Below, piece by piece: positions 16,554 to 25,080 of a stretch of DNA of 64,000 nucleotides. The translations under genes and the position numbers were made by a program. This stretch comes from Patulibacter brassicae (GTDB lineage Bacteria; Actinomycetota; Thermoleophilia; Solirubrobacterales; Solirubrobacteraceae): contig NZ_JAXAVX010000002.1 of NCBI RefSeq assembly GCF_033949425.1, positions 186,001-250,000 on the forward strand. The letters are read 5' to 3'. The notes under the pieces are model-generated. The model saw only the letters and a list, made by a program, of their open reading frames with translations. It searched no databases and was not told the origin of the DNA. Position 1 is the first letter of the stretch. Each line of letters begins with the position of its first letter.

Positions 16554-18410
16554 TCAGGTGGCCGGGGAGGGGCGGGGGGCGACCGCCGGGCGGGCGGGCG
16601 CCGCGGGCGGGCGCAGCGCCTCGAGCCCGGCGCGCAGGAGGCGGTGCGGGTCCTCGTCGCGCAGCACGGCGCTCACCCGTCCCGCGTCGTCGATCGCGAG
16701 CAGGACGATCTCCGGCTGGTGGACGCCGACCGCCGTGCGGACCGTCCGCACGCCGAGGGCCCGCGCGGCGCGGGCCTCGGGGTCCTCGAGCCGCGTGATC
16801 TGCCCCACGTCGTCGACCGGGACCCCGGGCGGGTGCGGCGGCGCGCCGGCGTCGGTCGAGGGCGGCAGCCGCGGCGACAGCGTCGCGAGCCCCACGTCGA
16901 GACCCGCCGCCGCCGACCGCGCGCCGTCGATCGCGCGCAGCGCGGGGCCGAGCCCGCGCAGCGCGGGGTCGCCCTCGGGGACCGGCTCGGCGGGGTGGAC
17001 GAGCAGGAGCGCCGGCCGGCGGGACCCGAGCGTCCGCAGCGGGAACGGCGAGCCGTCGCGCAGCCGGACGGTGACGTCGGGCAGCGGGGACCCGGGCTCG
17101 ATCGTCGCCGCGGTCGCGCGGGCGATCTTCAGCTCGTGGCGCAGGCGCGGCTGCAGCAGGCGATCGAGGGACGCGAGCGGCTGCTCGATCCAGCGGAACG
17201 CCAGGACGCCGACGCCGAGGGACAGGATCACGATCGCGGCCGTCGAGTAGGGCCACAGCTCCGGCACGTCCATCGGGAGGATGTCGCGCGCGGCCATCGA
17301 GCGCAGGATCGGCGCGTGGACGAGGTACGTGCTGAACGACGCCGCCGCCAGCAGCTGCACGAGCGGCGAGCGCAGGAGCCGCCGCACCCGCCCGTCGGGG
17401 TCCGCGGTGACGATGGCGACCATCCAGCCGAGGCAGCCGAGCGCGCCGAGCTCGAAGTACCAGAGCGTCGCGAACGACGAGTCGCCGCGCAGCGACTGGA
17501 TCCAGACGAGCCAGGCGCTGGCGATGACGAAGATGAGGGTCGGCACCGGCTTCGGGCAGCGCCAGCGCAGCGGCTCGCGGAGCAGCAGCGCGAGGCCGAG
17601 CAGCATGCCGAGCCCGTAGAGCGCGGCCCACGCCGGCGGGGCGAACCAGCTGCCCCACTCCGTGCGCGGCACGCCGTGGGCGTGGAGCGAGGACTTCCAC
17701 CAGATCGTCAGGCCGATGAGGGCCAGCGGGGGCACGAGCACCCCGACGAGCCGGCTGCGCAGCGGCCAGCGGCCGACGAGCCGCAGCCACGGGAGGATCG
17801 CCAGGGCGGTGAAGACGGCGAACTGCCACTCCACGCTGAGGTACCAGCCCGGATCGATCGTGCGGAAGATGTGCTCGGTGCTCCAGGACTGCATGAGCGT
17901 CAGGCCCCAGAGCACGTCGAGCCACTGCGCGCTGCCGCCGCCGTAGCGCCAGAACCACACGACGAGGAACACGACGACGTAGACCGGCAGCAGGCGCAGC
18001 GCCCGGGCCACGAGGAACGCCGCGCTCGGCGGCAGCGACCGGCCGAGCAGCAGCGCCCCGACCATCTGGTAGTAGATCGCGAAGCCGGAGAGCAGGAAGA
18101 ACACCGGCAGCAGCACGTCGATGTTGCCGACGAGCATGCCGGCGGTCGAGAAGTCCCGCAGCGCGTACTGGCTCGTCTCGCCGCCCGACGCCTGGTAGGC
18201 GTGGAACGTCACGACGAGGAACATCAGCGCGCGGATCGCGTCGAGCTCCTGCAGGCGGCCGGCCTTGCGCCGCTTCGCGGCCGCCGCCTTCTTCGCCGCG
18301 GCGGCCTTCCTGGCGGTGGCGGCGTCCGGGAGCACCGGCGCCGCGTCGTCGGGCCCGAGCGGCCGCGTCGCCGCGGCCGCCCGCGCCGGATCAGTCGCTC
18401 CGGCGCTCAC
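16554..18410 (-). CDS. acyltransferase-3 (OafA-like) fused to a cysteine-less peroxiredoxin-like domain
   Basis: 618 residues. An Ala/Lys-rich cytoplasmic tail (1-50) leads into LQELDAIRALMFLVVTFHAY with the conserved AT3 Arg60 and His70. About ten membrane helices follow, to about residue 400. AT3 proteins O-acylate sugars using a cytosolic acyl donor. Residues 439-600 form an added soluble domain: LPDVTVRLRDG, ALLLVHPAEPVPEGD, RALGVRTVRTAV, EIVLLAIDDAGRVSAVL and HRLLRAGLEAL follow the peroxiredoxin/TlpA strand order, but the domain contains no cysteine. The GTG start at 18410 overlaps the BcsB-like gene by 20 bases. Confidence 0.85.
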   Translation of the reverse strand: MSAGATDPARAAAATRPLGPDDAAPVLPDAATARKAAAAKKAAAAKRRKAGRLQELDAIRALMFLVVTFHAYQASGGETSQYALRDFSTAGMLVGNIDVLLPVFFLLSGFAIYYQMVGALLLGRSLPPSAAFLVARALRLLPVYVVVFLVVWFWRYGGGSAQWLDVLWGLTLMQSWSTEHIFRTIDPGWYLSVEWQFAVFTALAILPWLRLVGRWPLRSRLVGVLVPPLALIGLTIWWKSSLHAHGVPRTEWGSWFAPPAWAALYGLGMLLGLALLLREPLRWRCPKPVPTLIFVIASAWLVWIQSLRGDSSFATLWYFELGALGCLGWMVAIVTADPDGRVRRLLRSPLVQLLAAASFSTYLVHAPILRSMAARDILPMDVPELWPYSTAAIVILSLGVGVLAFRWIEQPLASLDRLLQPRLRHELKIARATAATIEPGSPLPDVTVRLRDGSPFPLRTLGSRRPALLLVHPAEPVPEGDPALRGLGPALRAIDGARSAAAGLDVGLATLSPRLPPSTDAGAPPHPPGVPVDDVGQITRLEDPEARAARALGVRTVRTAVGVHQPEIVLLAIDDAGRVSAVLRDEDPHRLLRAGLEALRPPAAPARPAVAPRPSPAT

Positions 18411-20367
18411 CCTCGCCGCCTCCGGGCTCGTCGCTCGGCGGGACCGCGCCGTCGGTGCGACGCCGCAAGCGGACGAGCGCGCCGCGCAGGGCCACGACGG
18501 CGATGCCGAGGATCGCCAGGCCGATGATGAGCAGCGGCCAGCGCCACGGCACGGGGCCGCGCTGGACGGCGGTCACGGCCTCGGCGTCCCCGACGCGGAT
18601 CGCCGCGTCGTCGGCGTTCAGCGACTCGACCACGCGGCCGCGGACCTTCCCGACCCGGTAGCCGTTGGCGAGCGGCACGAGGGCCTTCGCGCCGATCGCG
18701 AGGATCCGCACCGCGTCTCCGTCCTTGCGCGCGGCCAGGACGCCGGCGTCCTTCGGACCGGGGACGTCCTTCACGAGCTCCTCGGGGACCCGGCCGGGCC
18801 GCGCGAGGACGAGCGCGCTGCCGTCCGGCACGTCGCCGCCGAGCCGGAACGCCGGCAGGACGAGCTCGCCGGTGACGCGACGCGCCTCGGCGAGCGTGCC
18901 GAGCACGGCGCCGAGCTCGGCCTCGGTCGGGCGCTCGGGCAGCTGGACCGTCGTCCCGGACCAGCCCGAGCGCCGGTTCAGGGGGAACGGGAAGACGCTG
19001 AGCGTCGCGCTGACCGGGCGGGCGCGGGTGAGCAGGCTGACCGATCCGAAGTCGGTGACCTGCAGCCGGCCCTCGGCGTCGGCCGGGGCGCAGCGCAGGG
19101 CCCGCGGGCGCGTGAGACGGGTGCTGACCGTCACGACGTTCTCGCCGGCCCGGAGGTCGGCGCGCAGGGTCGCGGGACCGCGCCCCGCGAGCTCCTCCTC
19201 GACGTAGAGGCGGCTCGGGCCCGACGCGTGCAGCGACTCGCTGGCGATCGCGCGGCCGTTGATCGCGACGGTCGCCTGGCCCCCGGCGGGCGCCTGGTAC
19301 GTCGCGGCGAGCCGGAGGCGGGCGCCGCGGAGCGCCTCGAGGTGGACCGGGATGTCGAAGGGCAGCGACACCTGCTGGCCGTCGAGGCCCGTGGCGCTGC
19401 CGTCGGGCAAGCGGATCCGGCGCGGGAACGTCGGTCGCGCGGTCGGGGTGACGGCCGGCAGGCGGGACGCGTCGGCGACCGTGCCGGAGAGGCGCCGGGC
19501 GACGCTGCGCCGCAGCGCGCCGGCCGCGCGCAGCAGCTCGTCCTCGGGGCCCTGCAGGCGGACGACCGGCGACCGGTCCGCCCCGACGGTGCGCGTGCGG
19601 ATCGTGAGCGGGCCCGGGGCGGCGACGAGCTCGATCGCGGCCTCGCCCGGGCGGCGCCGGACGGCCGTCCCGGGCAGCGCGGCGCGGATCCGCACGCCGC
19701 GGGCGTCACCGGACGCGTCGACCTCGCCGGCCGCGACCGTCGCCGCGCGCAGCAGCGCGGGCGTCACCGGGGAGCCGAAGCGGATCAGCAGCTGCGAGCG
19801 CTGCCGTCCCACGCCGGTCAGGAGCGCGCCGGGCAGCGTCCGCAGCGCGGGCGCCGCGGCCGAGCCCGCGCCGTCGACGGTCAGCGCGGAGCTGCGCTCG
19901 AGCTGCAGCCACGCGCTCGGGTCGTCCGGCGGGGGGCAGCGGTCGGCGCGGGTGGCCATCCGCGCCACGAGCGTCAGCGGGACGCTCGAGACGCCGCGCG
20001 GGACGCGCTGGGGCGGCAGGCGCACCGTCACGCCCCCGGCGCCGGGGCTCAGCGGGACCGAGCCGAGGATCCGCCCGCCGATGCGCACCTGCAGCGCCGA
20101 GGGCGCCACGAGCTGGGGCGACGCGCGCCACCGCAGGCGGAGGGTCCCGCCGACCGTCCGCCAGCGCGGCGGGATCGGGACGGTCCCGCTCCAGGCGTCG
20201 TAGCCGCCGTCGAGCTCGACGAGCGCGTCGTCGGGGCCGGTGAGCGCGGTGCGCGTCGCCGCGGACGCGGGGCCCACGACCAGGGGCCCGCCGAGGGCGA
20301 GGCTCGCGCCGAGCGCGACGAGGAGCGCGCGGCGAGGCCGGGCTGGGGGTGCGGATCCTGAGTTCAT
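18391..20367 (-). CDS. BcsB-like cellulose synthase accessory subunit
   Basis: 658 residues. It has an N-terminal signal peptide (RRALLVALGASLALGG, cleaved near PASA), a large extracytoplasmic region with two jelly-roll/carbohydrate-binding halves, and one C-terminal membrane helix (WPLLIIGLAILGIAVVAL) with a short basic tail. This matches BcsB, which partners BcsA and guides the glucan out of the membrane. The start ATG overlaps the stop of the GT2 gene (ATGA), giving strict pairing with its synthase. Sequence divergence is high, so the polymer need not be cellulose. Confidence 0.8.
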   Translation of the reverse strand: MNSGSAPPARPRRALLVALGASLALGGPLVVGPASAATRTALTGPDDALVELDGGYDAWSGTVPIPPRWRTVGGTLRLRWRASPQLVAPSALQVRIGGRILGSVPLSPGAGGVTVRLPPQRVPRGVSSVPLTLVARMATRADRCPPPDDPSAWLQLERSSALTVDGAGSAAAPALRTLPGALLTGVGRQRSQLLIRFGSPVTPALLRAATVAAGEVDASGDARGVRIRAALPGTAVRRRPGEAAIELVAAPGPLTIRTRTVGADRSPVVRLQGPEDELLRAAGALRRSVARRLSGTVADASRLPAVTPTARPTFPRRIRLPDGSATGLDGQQVSLPFDIPVHLEALRGARLRLAATYQAPAGGQATVAINGRAIASESLHASGPSRLYVEEELAGRGPATLRADLRAGENVVTVSTRLTRPRALRCAPADAEGRLQVTDFGSVSLLTRARPVSATLSVFPFPLNRRSGWSGTTVQLPERPTEAELGAVLGTLAEARRVTGELVLPAFRLGGDVPDGSALVLARPGRVPEELVKDVPGPKDAGVLAARKDGDAVRILAIGAKALVPLANGYRVGKVRGRVVESLNADDAAIRVGDAEAVTAVQRGPVPWRWPLLIIGLAILGIAVVALRGALVRLRRRTDGAVPPSDEPGGGEGERRSD

Positions 20368-21866
20368 GTGGTCTTCGCGCTGCGGCCGCCGGCCGCGGGT
20401 GACACGGGTTCGGTGCGTGCGGCCGTGCCCCGGAGCCCGTCGCGGGTCCCGCCGCCCGGCGGCCGGTCCCCCGGCGACGGGCCGCGACGGACGGCCTGGT
20501 CGCGGCGGGTCACCATCCAGCGGCGGTCGCCGACGATCTCCCGCACCATCGCGGCCTGGGCGACCGCGTTGCGCAGGATCGTATAGGGGGCCGTGAGCAC
20601 GGCGTACGCGAGCATCCAGCCCCACCCGAGGTCCCGCCGGGCGGTGTCGGACATCACGCGCGCGCCCGCGAGCGCGAGGCCGACGCCGCTGAGGACCGTC
20701 ACGACCGTCGAGGTGATGAGGAAGGGGTCGCGGATGCCGCCGAAGGGGACGCCGATGAGGGCCTGCGCCGCCAGGACGGTGAAGATCTGCAGCGAGACGA
20801 TCGGGAACATCTCCCGCCACACGAGGAGGATGAGCCAGTAGATCCGCACGGCGGGGGAGAGCACCCGGGACCGGCGGACGTCGGCGGTGTGGCGCAGCGT
20901 CACCTGGAACCAGCCCTGGGCCCACCGCGTGCGCTGCTTCCACCAGGCGGCGAACGTCGTCGGCGCGAGCTCGGTGGAGACGATGTCGCGCTCGTGCACG
21001 AGGCGGCGGCCTGAGAGCAGCGCGCGGATCGAGACGTCGATGTCCTCGGTGAGCATCCGGTGGTCGACGCCCAGCGCGCGCAGCACGTCGGTGCGCCACC
21101 AGCCGTTGGCCCCGCCGAAGATCGCCGTGTCGGTGAGCAGGGACCGGCCGGCGTGGCTGATGCCGTAGATGACCTCGAACTCGGCGGCGACGATCCGCGT
21201 GAGGAGGTTGCGCCGGGCGTTGCGGATGACGCAGCGGCCCTGGACGACGTCGTAGCCGGCGTCGAGCCAGCGGACCGCGAGGTCGGCCGCGCCGGGCTCG
21301 AGGTGGTGGTCGGCGTCGAGGATGACCGTGACCTCGCCCCGAGCGTGGGGGAGGGCGCCCATGATGTTCTGCGCCTTCGACGTGCTGCCCGGCACCCGCA
21401 GGACGTCGAGCTGCGGCGTCGCGGCCGCCAGCGCGCGCAGCCGGTCCTCGATCCCCGGCAGGTCCTCCGGCGTGTTGTAGGCCAGCAAGACCTGCAGCCG
21501 CTCGGCCGGCACGCCGGCCTCGTGACAGAGGTGGCGCAGGGTCTGCTCGATGATCTCCTGCTCGTTGGGCAGGTACGCGGCGACGATCATCGTCACGGTC
21601 GGCGCCCAGCCGTCCCGGGGGGCCGCGGGCCGTTCGCGGGCGCGGCGGCGGACGGCGAGGTTCGCCTCCACGACCATCAGCAGGCAGGTCAGCAGGTAGG
21701 CGAGCGCGACGCCGTAGAGGACCCAGCTCAGGACGCGCTGCTCGAGCTCGCCGAGCGCCGCCAGGAGGATCGCGGGCGCGAGGAAGCAGACGAGCGCCGA
21801 GAGCGACAGCTGGAGGCCGACCCGATGCCGGGCGCCGTCGAGGATCCGGGTGAGGAGCCCGATCAC
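20364..21866 (-). CDS. processive family 2 glycosyltransferase (cellulose/hyaluronan synthase-like)
   Basis: 500 residues. Two N-terminal membrane helices (about 20-38, 48-66) precede a GT-A domain with the DxD motif LDADHH (184-186), TEDID (273-275) and QRTRW (311-315), the Q-x-x-R-W signature of processive beta-glycan synthases. Three or more C-terminal helices follow. There is no PilZ domain, so direct c-di-GMP control as in BcsA is not expected. The GTG start shares GTGA with the stop of the SGNH gene, and the stop shares ATGA with the BcsB-like gene, so all are translationally coupled. Confidence 0.9.
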   Translation of the reverse strand: MIGLLTRILDGARHRVGLQLSLSALVCFLAPAILLAALGELEQRVLSWVLYGVALAYLLTCLLMVVEANLAVRRRARERPAAPRDGWAPTVTMIVAAYLPNEQEIIEQTLRHLCHEAGVPAERLQVLLAYNTPEDLPGIEDRLRALAAATPQLDVLRVPGSTSKAQNIMGALPHARGEVTVILDADHHLEPGAADLAVRWLDAGYDVVQGRCVIRNARRNLLTRIVAAEFEVIYGISHAGRSLLTDTAIFGGANGWWRTDVLRALGVDHRMLTEDIDVSIRALLSGRRLVHERDIVSTELAPTTFAAWWKQRTRWAQGWFQVTLRHTADVRRSRVLSPAVRIYWLILLVWREMFPIVSLQIFTVLAAQALIGVPFGGIRDPFLITSTVVTVLSGVGLALAGARVMSDTARRDLGWGWMLAYAVLTAPYTILRNAVAQAAMVREIVGDRRWMVTRRDQAVRRGPSPGDRPPGGGTRDGLRGTAARTEPVSPAAGGRSAKTT

Positions 21867-22852
21867 GGCCGGGGCGCGGGCCGCGCGGCGGCGGCGGTGA
21901 CGGAGGAGGGCACGGTCAGGGAGCTGCGCAGGGCGCCGCCGAGGGCCCGCCGGGCCACCTCGGCGGCCAGGCGGTAGCCCTCGCGGCGCAGGTGGATGTC
22001 CGGCGTCCGCGGCGGGCGCACGCACATCCACGTCAGGTCGCAGATGGCGGCGACCGCCTGCGGGCGGCGTCGGTCGGTGGGGCGGAAGGGCGCGTACTGG
22101 TGCATCGCATCGGCGAGGTCCACGACGGTCGCCCCGTGGCGACGGGTGACGTCGACGATCGTCCGATCGATCGTGCGGAGGAAGAGCACGTGCAGCCGGC
22201 GCAGGGCGGGGCGCGCGTCGGGATGCTCGTCCCAGAGGCCCAGGAGGGGGTCGTAGAGCGTCAGGACGCCGATCGGGACGTCCGGGGCGACGTCGCGCAG
22301 CCGGCCGAGCAGCTCGTCGAGGTTCTCGCGCAGCGCGGCGCCCACGCGGCGCAGGCACGCCGGGTCGACGCGCCCGTCCCGCAGGCAGTCGCCGACGTCG
22401 TTGCCGCCGATGTCCAGCAGCACGGCCCGGCGGCGGTCGCCGAGGCGCGACAGGAGCCCGATCGCGTGGGAGGCCTGCGACGTCGTGGGGTCCTCGTTCG
22501 CGTAGGGCGTGTCGCGCTCCGGGGCGCAGTCGCGTCCGCCGGCCAGCAGCGACGCGGACGTGGCCCCGCCGCACCCGAGCTCGTGCAGGACGACGGGGGT
22601 CCCGTCGTCGCGGAGGAGGTCCGCGAGCTGGCGCGGGTATCCCTGACGCGTCTCGCGACCGCCGCCGAGCAGGCCCGGCTGGACGCCGACGGCGAGCGAG
22701 TCGCCGAGCGACACGAGGTGCAGGGCCCGTGGGTCGTCGCCGTCGTCGCCGCCGCAGGCGGCGACGACGAGGGCGCAGAGCACGGCCAGGGCGGCCGCCG
22801 TGCGGGCGGCCGGTCGTCGGCGCGAGGCCGTGCCTGAACGCTCGCGCGGCAC
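21863..22852 (-). CDS. SGNH/GDSL hydrolase lipoprotein
   Basis: 329 residues. The N-terminus has a lipoprotein signal with lipobox VVAACGG (Cys33). SGNH blocks follow: LGDSLAVG (Ser52), CGGAT, DIGGND, and PDIHL with the catalytic Asp and His near the end. Such enzymes deacylate or transfer acyl groups on glycans. The GTG start is fixed by TACCCT seven bases upstream (leaderless). It is the first gene of the operon with the GT2, BcsB-like and AT3 genes, so a role in editing acyl groups on the exported polymer is plausible. Confidence 0.88.
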   Translation of the reverse strand: MPRERSGTASRRRPAARTAAALAVLCALVVAACGGDDGDDPRALHLVSLGDSLAVGVQPGLLGGGRETRQGYPRQLADLLRDDGTPVVLHELGCGGATSASLLAGGRDCAPERDTPYANEDPTTSQASHAIGLLSRLGDRRRAVLLDIGGNDVGDCLRDGRVDPACLRRVGAALRENLDELLGRLRDVAPDVPIGVLTLYDPLLGLWDEHPDARPALRRLHVLFLRTIDRTIVDVTRRHGATVVDLADAMHQYAPFRPTDRRRPQAVAAICDLTWMCVRPPRTPDIHLRREGYRLAAEVARRALGGALRSSLTVPSSVTAAAARPAPRP

Positions 22853-22964
22853 TCGCGCAAGGGTAGTGGGCCTCCGGACGCGAGCCGGGCGGCGCGCGCC
22901 CCCTCCCCGGGCGGACGTCCAGCCGTCGTCCGGGAAGGCCTGGACGCCGGTAGCGTCCCCGTCG

Positions 22965-23876
22965 GTGTCCGCCCCGCCCGCCACGAGCCCGACCGCCGGC
23001 CGCGCCGGCCGCTCCGACGCGCCCGCGACGACGTTCAGCCTGCTCCTGCCGCTCCGGCGCGGCCTGGCGGACCTGCGCCGCTCGCCGGTGGCGACGCTCG
23101 CGCCGGTCGCCGCGCTGCTCCTCCCGCTCCTGCCGCTCGTCCTGGCCGCCGACTGGGTCCTGCGGACGGGGGGCGACGTCGCGCTCCAGGGGCTGCTCGT
23201 CGGCGGGCCGCGCGACGGCCGCGACGTGCTCATCGCGCGGCCGGACGGCGACGGGATCCGCTCGCTGCTGCTGCTGGCGCTCGTCGTGGCCACCGCCGTC
23301 GCGGCCGTGGTGGCCGCCGCGCTCGTCGCCGGCGGGCCGCACGTCCGGCGCGCCTCGCCGGCCGGCGCGGTGCGCGACGCGTGGCGCGCGTGGCCGCTGG
23401 CGTTCGTCGTGCTCGTCGTCCAGCTCTGGGCGCTCGGCGCCGCGGTCCTCCTGCTCGCGCTGCTCGCGTCGCTGGCCGGCGGCGTGCGCTTCCAGCTCCA
23501 CGCCGTCGTGCTCGTCGTCGGCCTCGTCCTGCTCGTCGTCGGGGCGACCCGGCTGAGCCTCTGGCCGGCGATCGCGCTGCACGACGACGTCGGTCCGCGC
23601 ACCGCCGCGCGGCGCGCGTGGCGGGCGACGGCGTCCGATCCGGTGCGCGCGGTGCTCGCGCTCCTGCTGCCGCCGGCCGCGGCGCTCGCGCTCGCGCTCG
23701 CGGCGGGCGCGGTCGTGGGTGCCCTGCTGGGAGCCGCGGCGTCGGCGGAGCTCGTCGTCCTGTCGCCCGCGGCCATCGACGCGTGGGCGATGCTGCCGCT
23801 CGTCCCCGGCGTCGTCGTGGGTGGGGCGCTCGCCGGGCGCGCCGCCGATGCGCTGCGCGTCCGCCTGGACGCCTGA
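22965..23876 (+). CDS. polytopic membrane protein, 303 aa
   Basis: The protein has about six hydrophobic segments rich in Leu, Val and Ala (first near residue 40, last near 270) and no recognisable catalytic motif. It resembles the loosely defined glycerophosphoryl-diester-phosphodiesterase-like or DUF-type membrane proteins of actinobacteria, but I cannot assign it. GTG at 22965 is supported by TAGCGT eight bases upstream. It is divergent from the exopolysaccharide operon (113-bp gap) and convergent with the second SGNH gene. Confidence 0.75.
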   Translation: MSAPPATSPTAGRAGRSDAPATTFSLLLPLRRGLADLRRSPVATLAPVAALLLPLLPLVLAADWVLRTGGDVALQGLLVGGPRDGRDVLIARPDGDGIRSLLLLALVVATAVAAVVAAALVAGGPHVRRASPAGAVRDAWRAWPLAFVVLVVQLWALGAAVLLLALLASLAGGVRFQLHAVVLVVGLVLLVVGATRLSLWPAIALHDDVGPRTAARRAWRATASDPVRAVLALLLPPAAALALALAAGAVVGALLGAAASAELVVLSPAAIDAWAMLPLVPGVVVGGALAGRAADALRVRLDA

Positions 23877-23941
23877 GCCCGACGTCGGAGACCGTCCGGG
23901 CCGCGGCGGGCAGCCCGGCCGCGGGACGGGCGTCGGCTCAG
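23873..23941. terminator. long bidirectional hairpin formed over two converging stop codons
   Basis: CTGAGCCCGACG (23873-23884) pairs with CGTCGGCTCAG (23931-23941), with further complementary GC blocks inside (ACCGTCC.. with ..GGACGG). The outer arms contain the TGA of the plus-strand membrane protein and the TGA of the minus-strand SGNH gene. It can serve both transcripts. No T-run flanks it. Confidence 0.65.
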
Positions 23942-24927
23942 CGGGTCGTCAGCCGCAGCGCCTCGACGGACCGGCGCGCGGTCCGCTCGAAGACCCGGGC
24001 GGCGCGCAGGTACCCCTCCCGGTTGAGGTGGACGTCGGCGCGCGCGCACATCCAGGTCAGGTCGCAGATCGCGTCGACCCGGTCCACGTCGGCGGGGCCG
24101 CGCGTGCCGTCGGTGCCCATCGCCGGTCCGACCTCCGCGACGAGCCAGCCCTGAGCGGTGAACGTCCGCCGGATCGCGGGGTTCAGCTCGCGCATCACGA
24201 AGCGGTCGACGGTGGCGACCGCGGCGCGCAGCCCGGCCGTGTCGAGCGCCCCGCCGCGCAGCAGCGCAACGAACGGGTCGTAGACCGTGGCGGCCACGAG
24301 CACCGTGTCCGGCCCGGCGGCGGCGGCGATCCGCTGGGCGATCTCCCGCAGCCGCCGGCGCAGGCCGGGCCCGGTCGCCCGCAGGCACGCGCGGACGCGC
24401 GCGGCGTCCGGCGAGACGCAGCGCAGGACGTCGTTGCTGCCGAGGTCGAGGGTCACGAGGGTCGGGGCGGCGTCCCGGCTGCGGACGTGCCGCACGGCCC
24501 AGGCGACCTGGCTCGTCGCGGGCGCGTCGTTGGCGTAGGGCACCGGCCCCGCCGGGGCGCACCGCCCGCCGACGAGCGCGCTGGCGGCGGTGGCGCCGCC
24601 GCACCCGGCCTCCACGAGCTCGACCGGCACGCCGCGGCGGCGCAGGAGCGTCGCGAGCTGGCGCGGGTAGCCCTCGCCCGTGATCCGCTGGCCCCGCTCG
24701 CCGGGCTGCACGCCGCGGCTCAGCGAGTCGCCGAGCGCGACGAGCTGCAGCGTCTGCCCGCTGCCGGCGCGCGAGCCGGGCCGCGGACCGCCGTCGTCGT
24801 CGTCGCGCGCCCGCAGCCCCCCGACGACGAGGACGACGGCCACCAGCAGCAGCCCGACGACCGCGGCGCTCCGCAGCGGTCCGGCGGTCCACCGGCTCTC
24901 GGGGCGTGACGCGGGGCCGTCGCTCAC
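23938..24927 (-). CDS. membrane-anchored SGNH/GDSL hydrolase (paralogue)
   Basis: 329 residues, the same length as the SGNH lipoprotein 1 kb away and clearly paralogous (GVQPGERGQRITGEGYPRQLA versus GVQPGLLGGGRETRQGYPRQLA; both with ICDLTWMC). It is anchored by an N-terminal helix (about 19-38) instead of a lipobox. It shows LGDSLSRG (Ser68), CGGAT, DLGSND in place of GGND, and ADVHL. The GTG start is set by TAGGCT seven bases upstream. It reads convergently toward the membrane protein and divergently from the phosphatase operon. Confidence 0.87.
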   Translation of the reverse strand: MSDGPASRPESRWTAGPLRSAAVVGLLLVAVVLVVGGLRARDDDDGGPRPGSRAGSGQTLQLVALGDSLSRGVQPGERGQRITGEGYPRQLATLLRRRGVPVELVEAGCGGATAASALVGGRCAPAGPVPYANDAPATSQVAWAVRHVRSRDAAPTLVTLDLGSNDVLRCVSPDAARVRACLRATGPGLRRRLREIAQRIAAAAGPDTVLVAATVYDPFVALLRGGALDTAGLRAAVATVDRFVMRELNPAIRRTFTAQGWLVAEVGPAMGTDGTRGPADVDRVDAICDLTWMCARADVHLNREGYLRAARVFERTARRSVEALRLTTR

Positions 24928-25008
24928 GACGCGGAGCCTACGACCCGCCGGCGGGCGGGCACCGGGCGGCCGTTCCGGCGGTGGCGCGCAAAAGCTCGGC
25001 AACGGAAC

Positions 25009-25030
25009 GTTCACCCCTGTAACTTGGCCG
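25009..25030 (+). promoter_or_regulatory. possible PhoP-type half-sites and promoter upstream of phoD
   Basis: GTTCACCCCTG followed by TAACTTGGCCG forms two adjacent 11-mers. The first fits the GTTCAYC direct-repeat unit known for actinobacterial PhoP; the second is a poor match. TGTAACTT may also act as the -10. This is suggestive only because the operon encodes phosphatases. Confidence 0.3.
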
Positions 25031-25080
25031 GCGGGGAGACTCCGCCGTCGGTGGCGCGAGGTCCCGCGCCGCTGCCCTCC

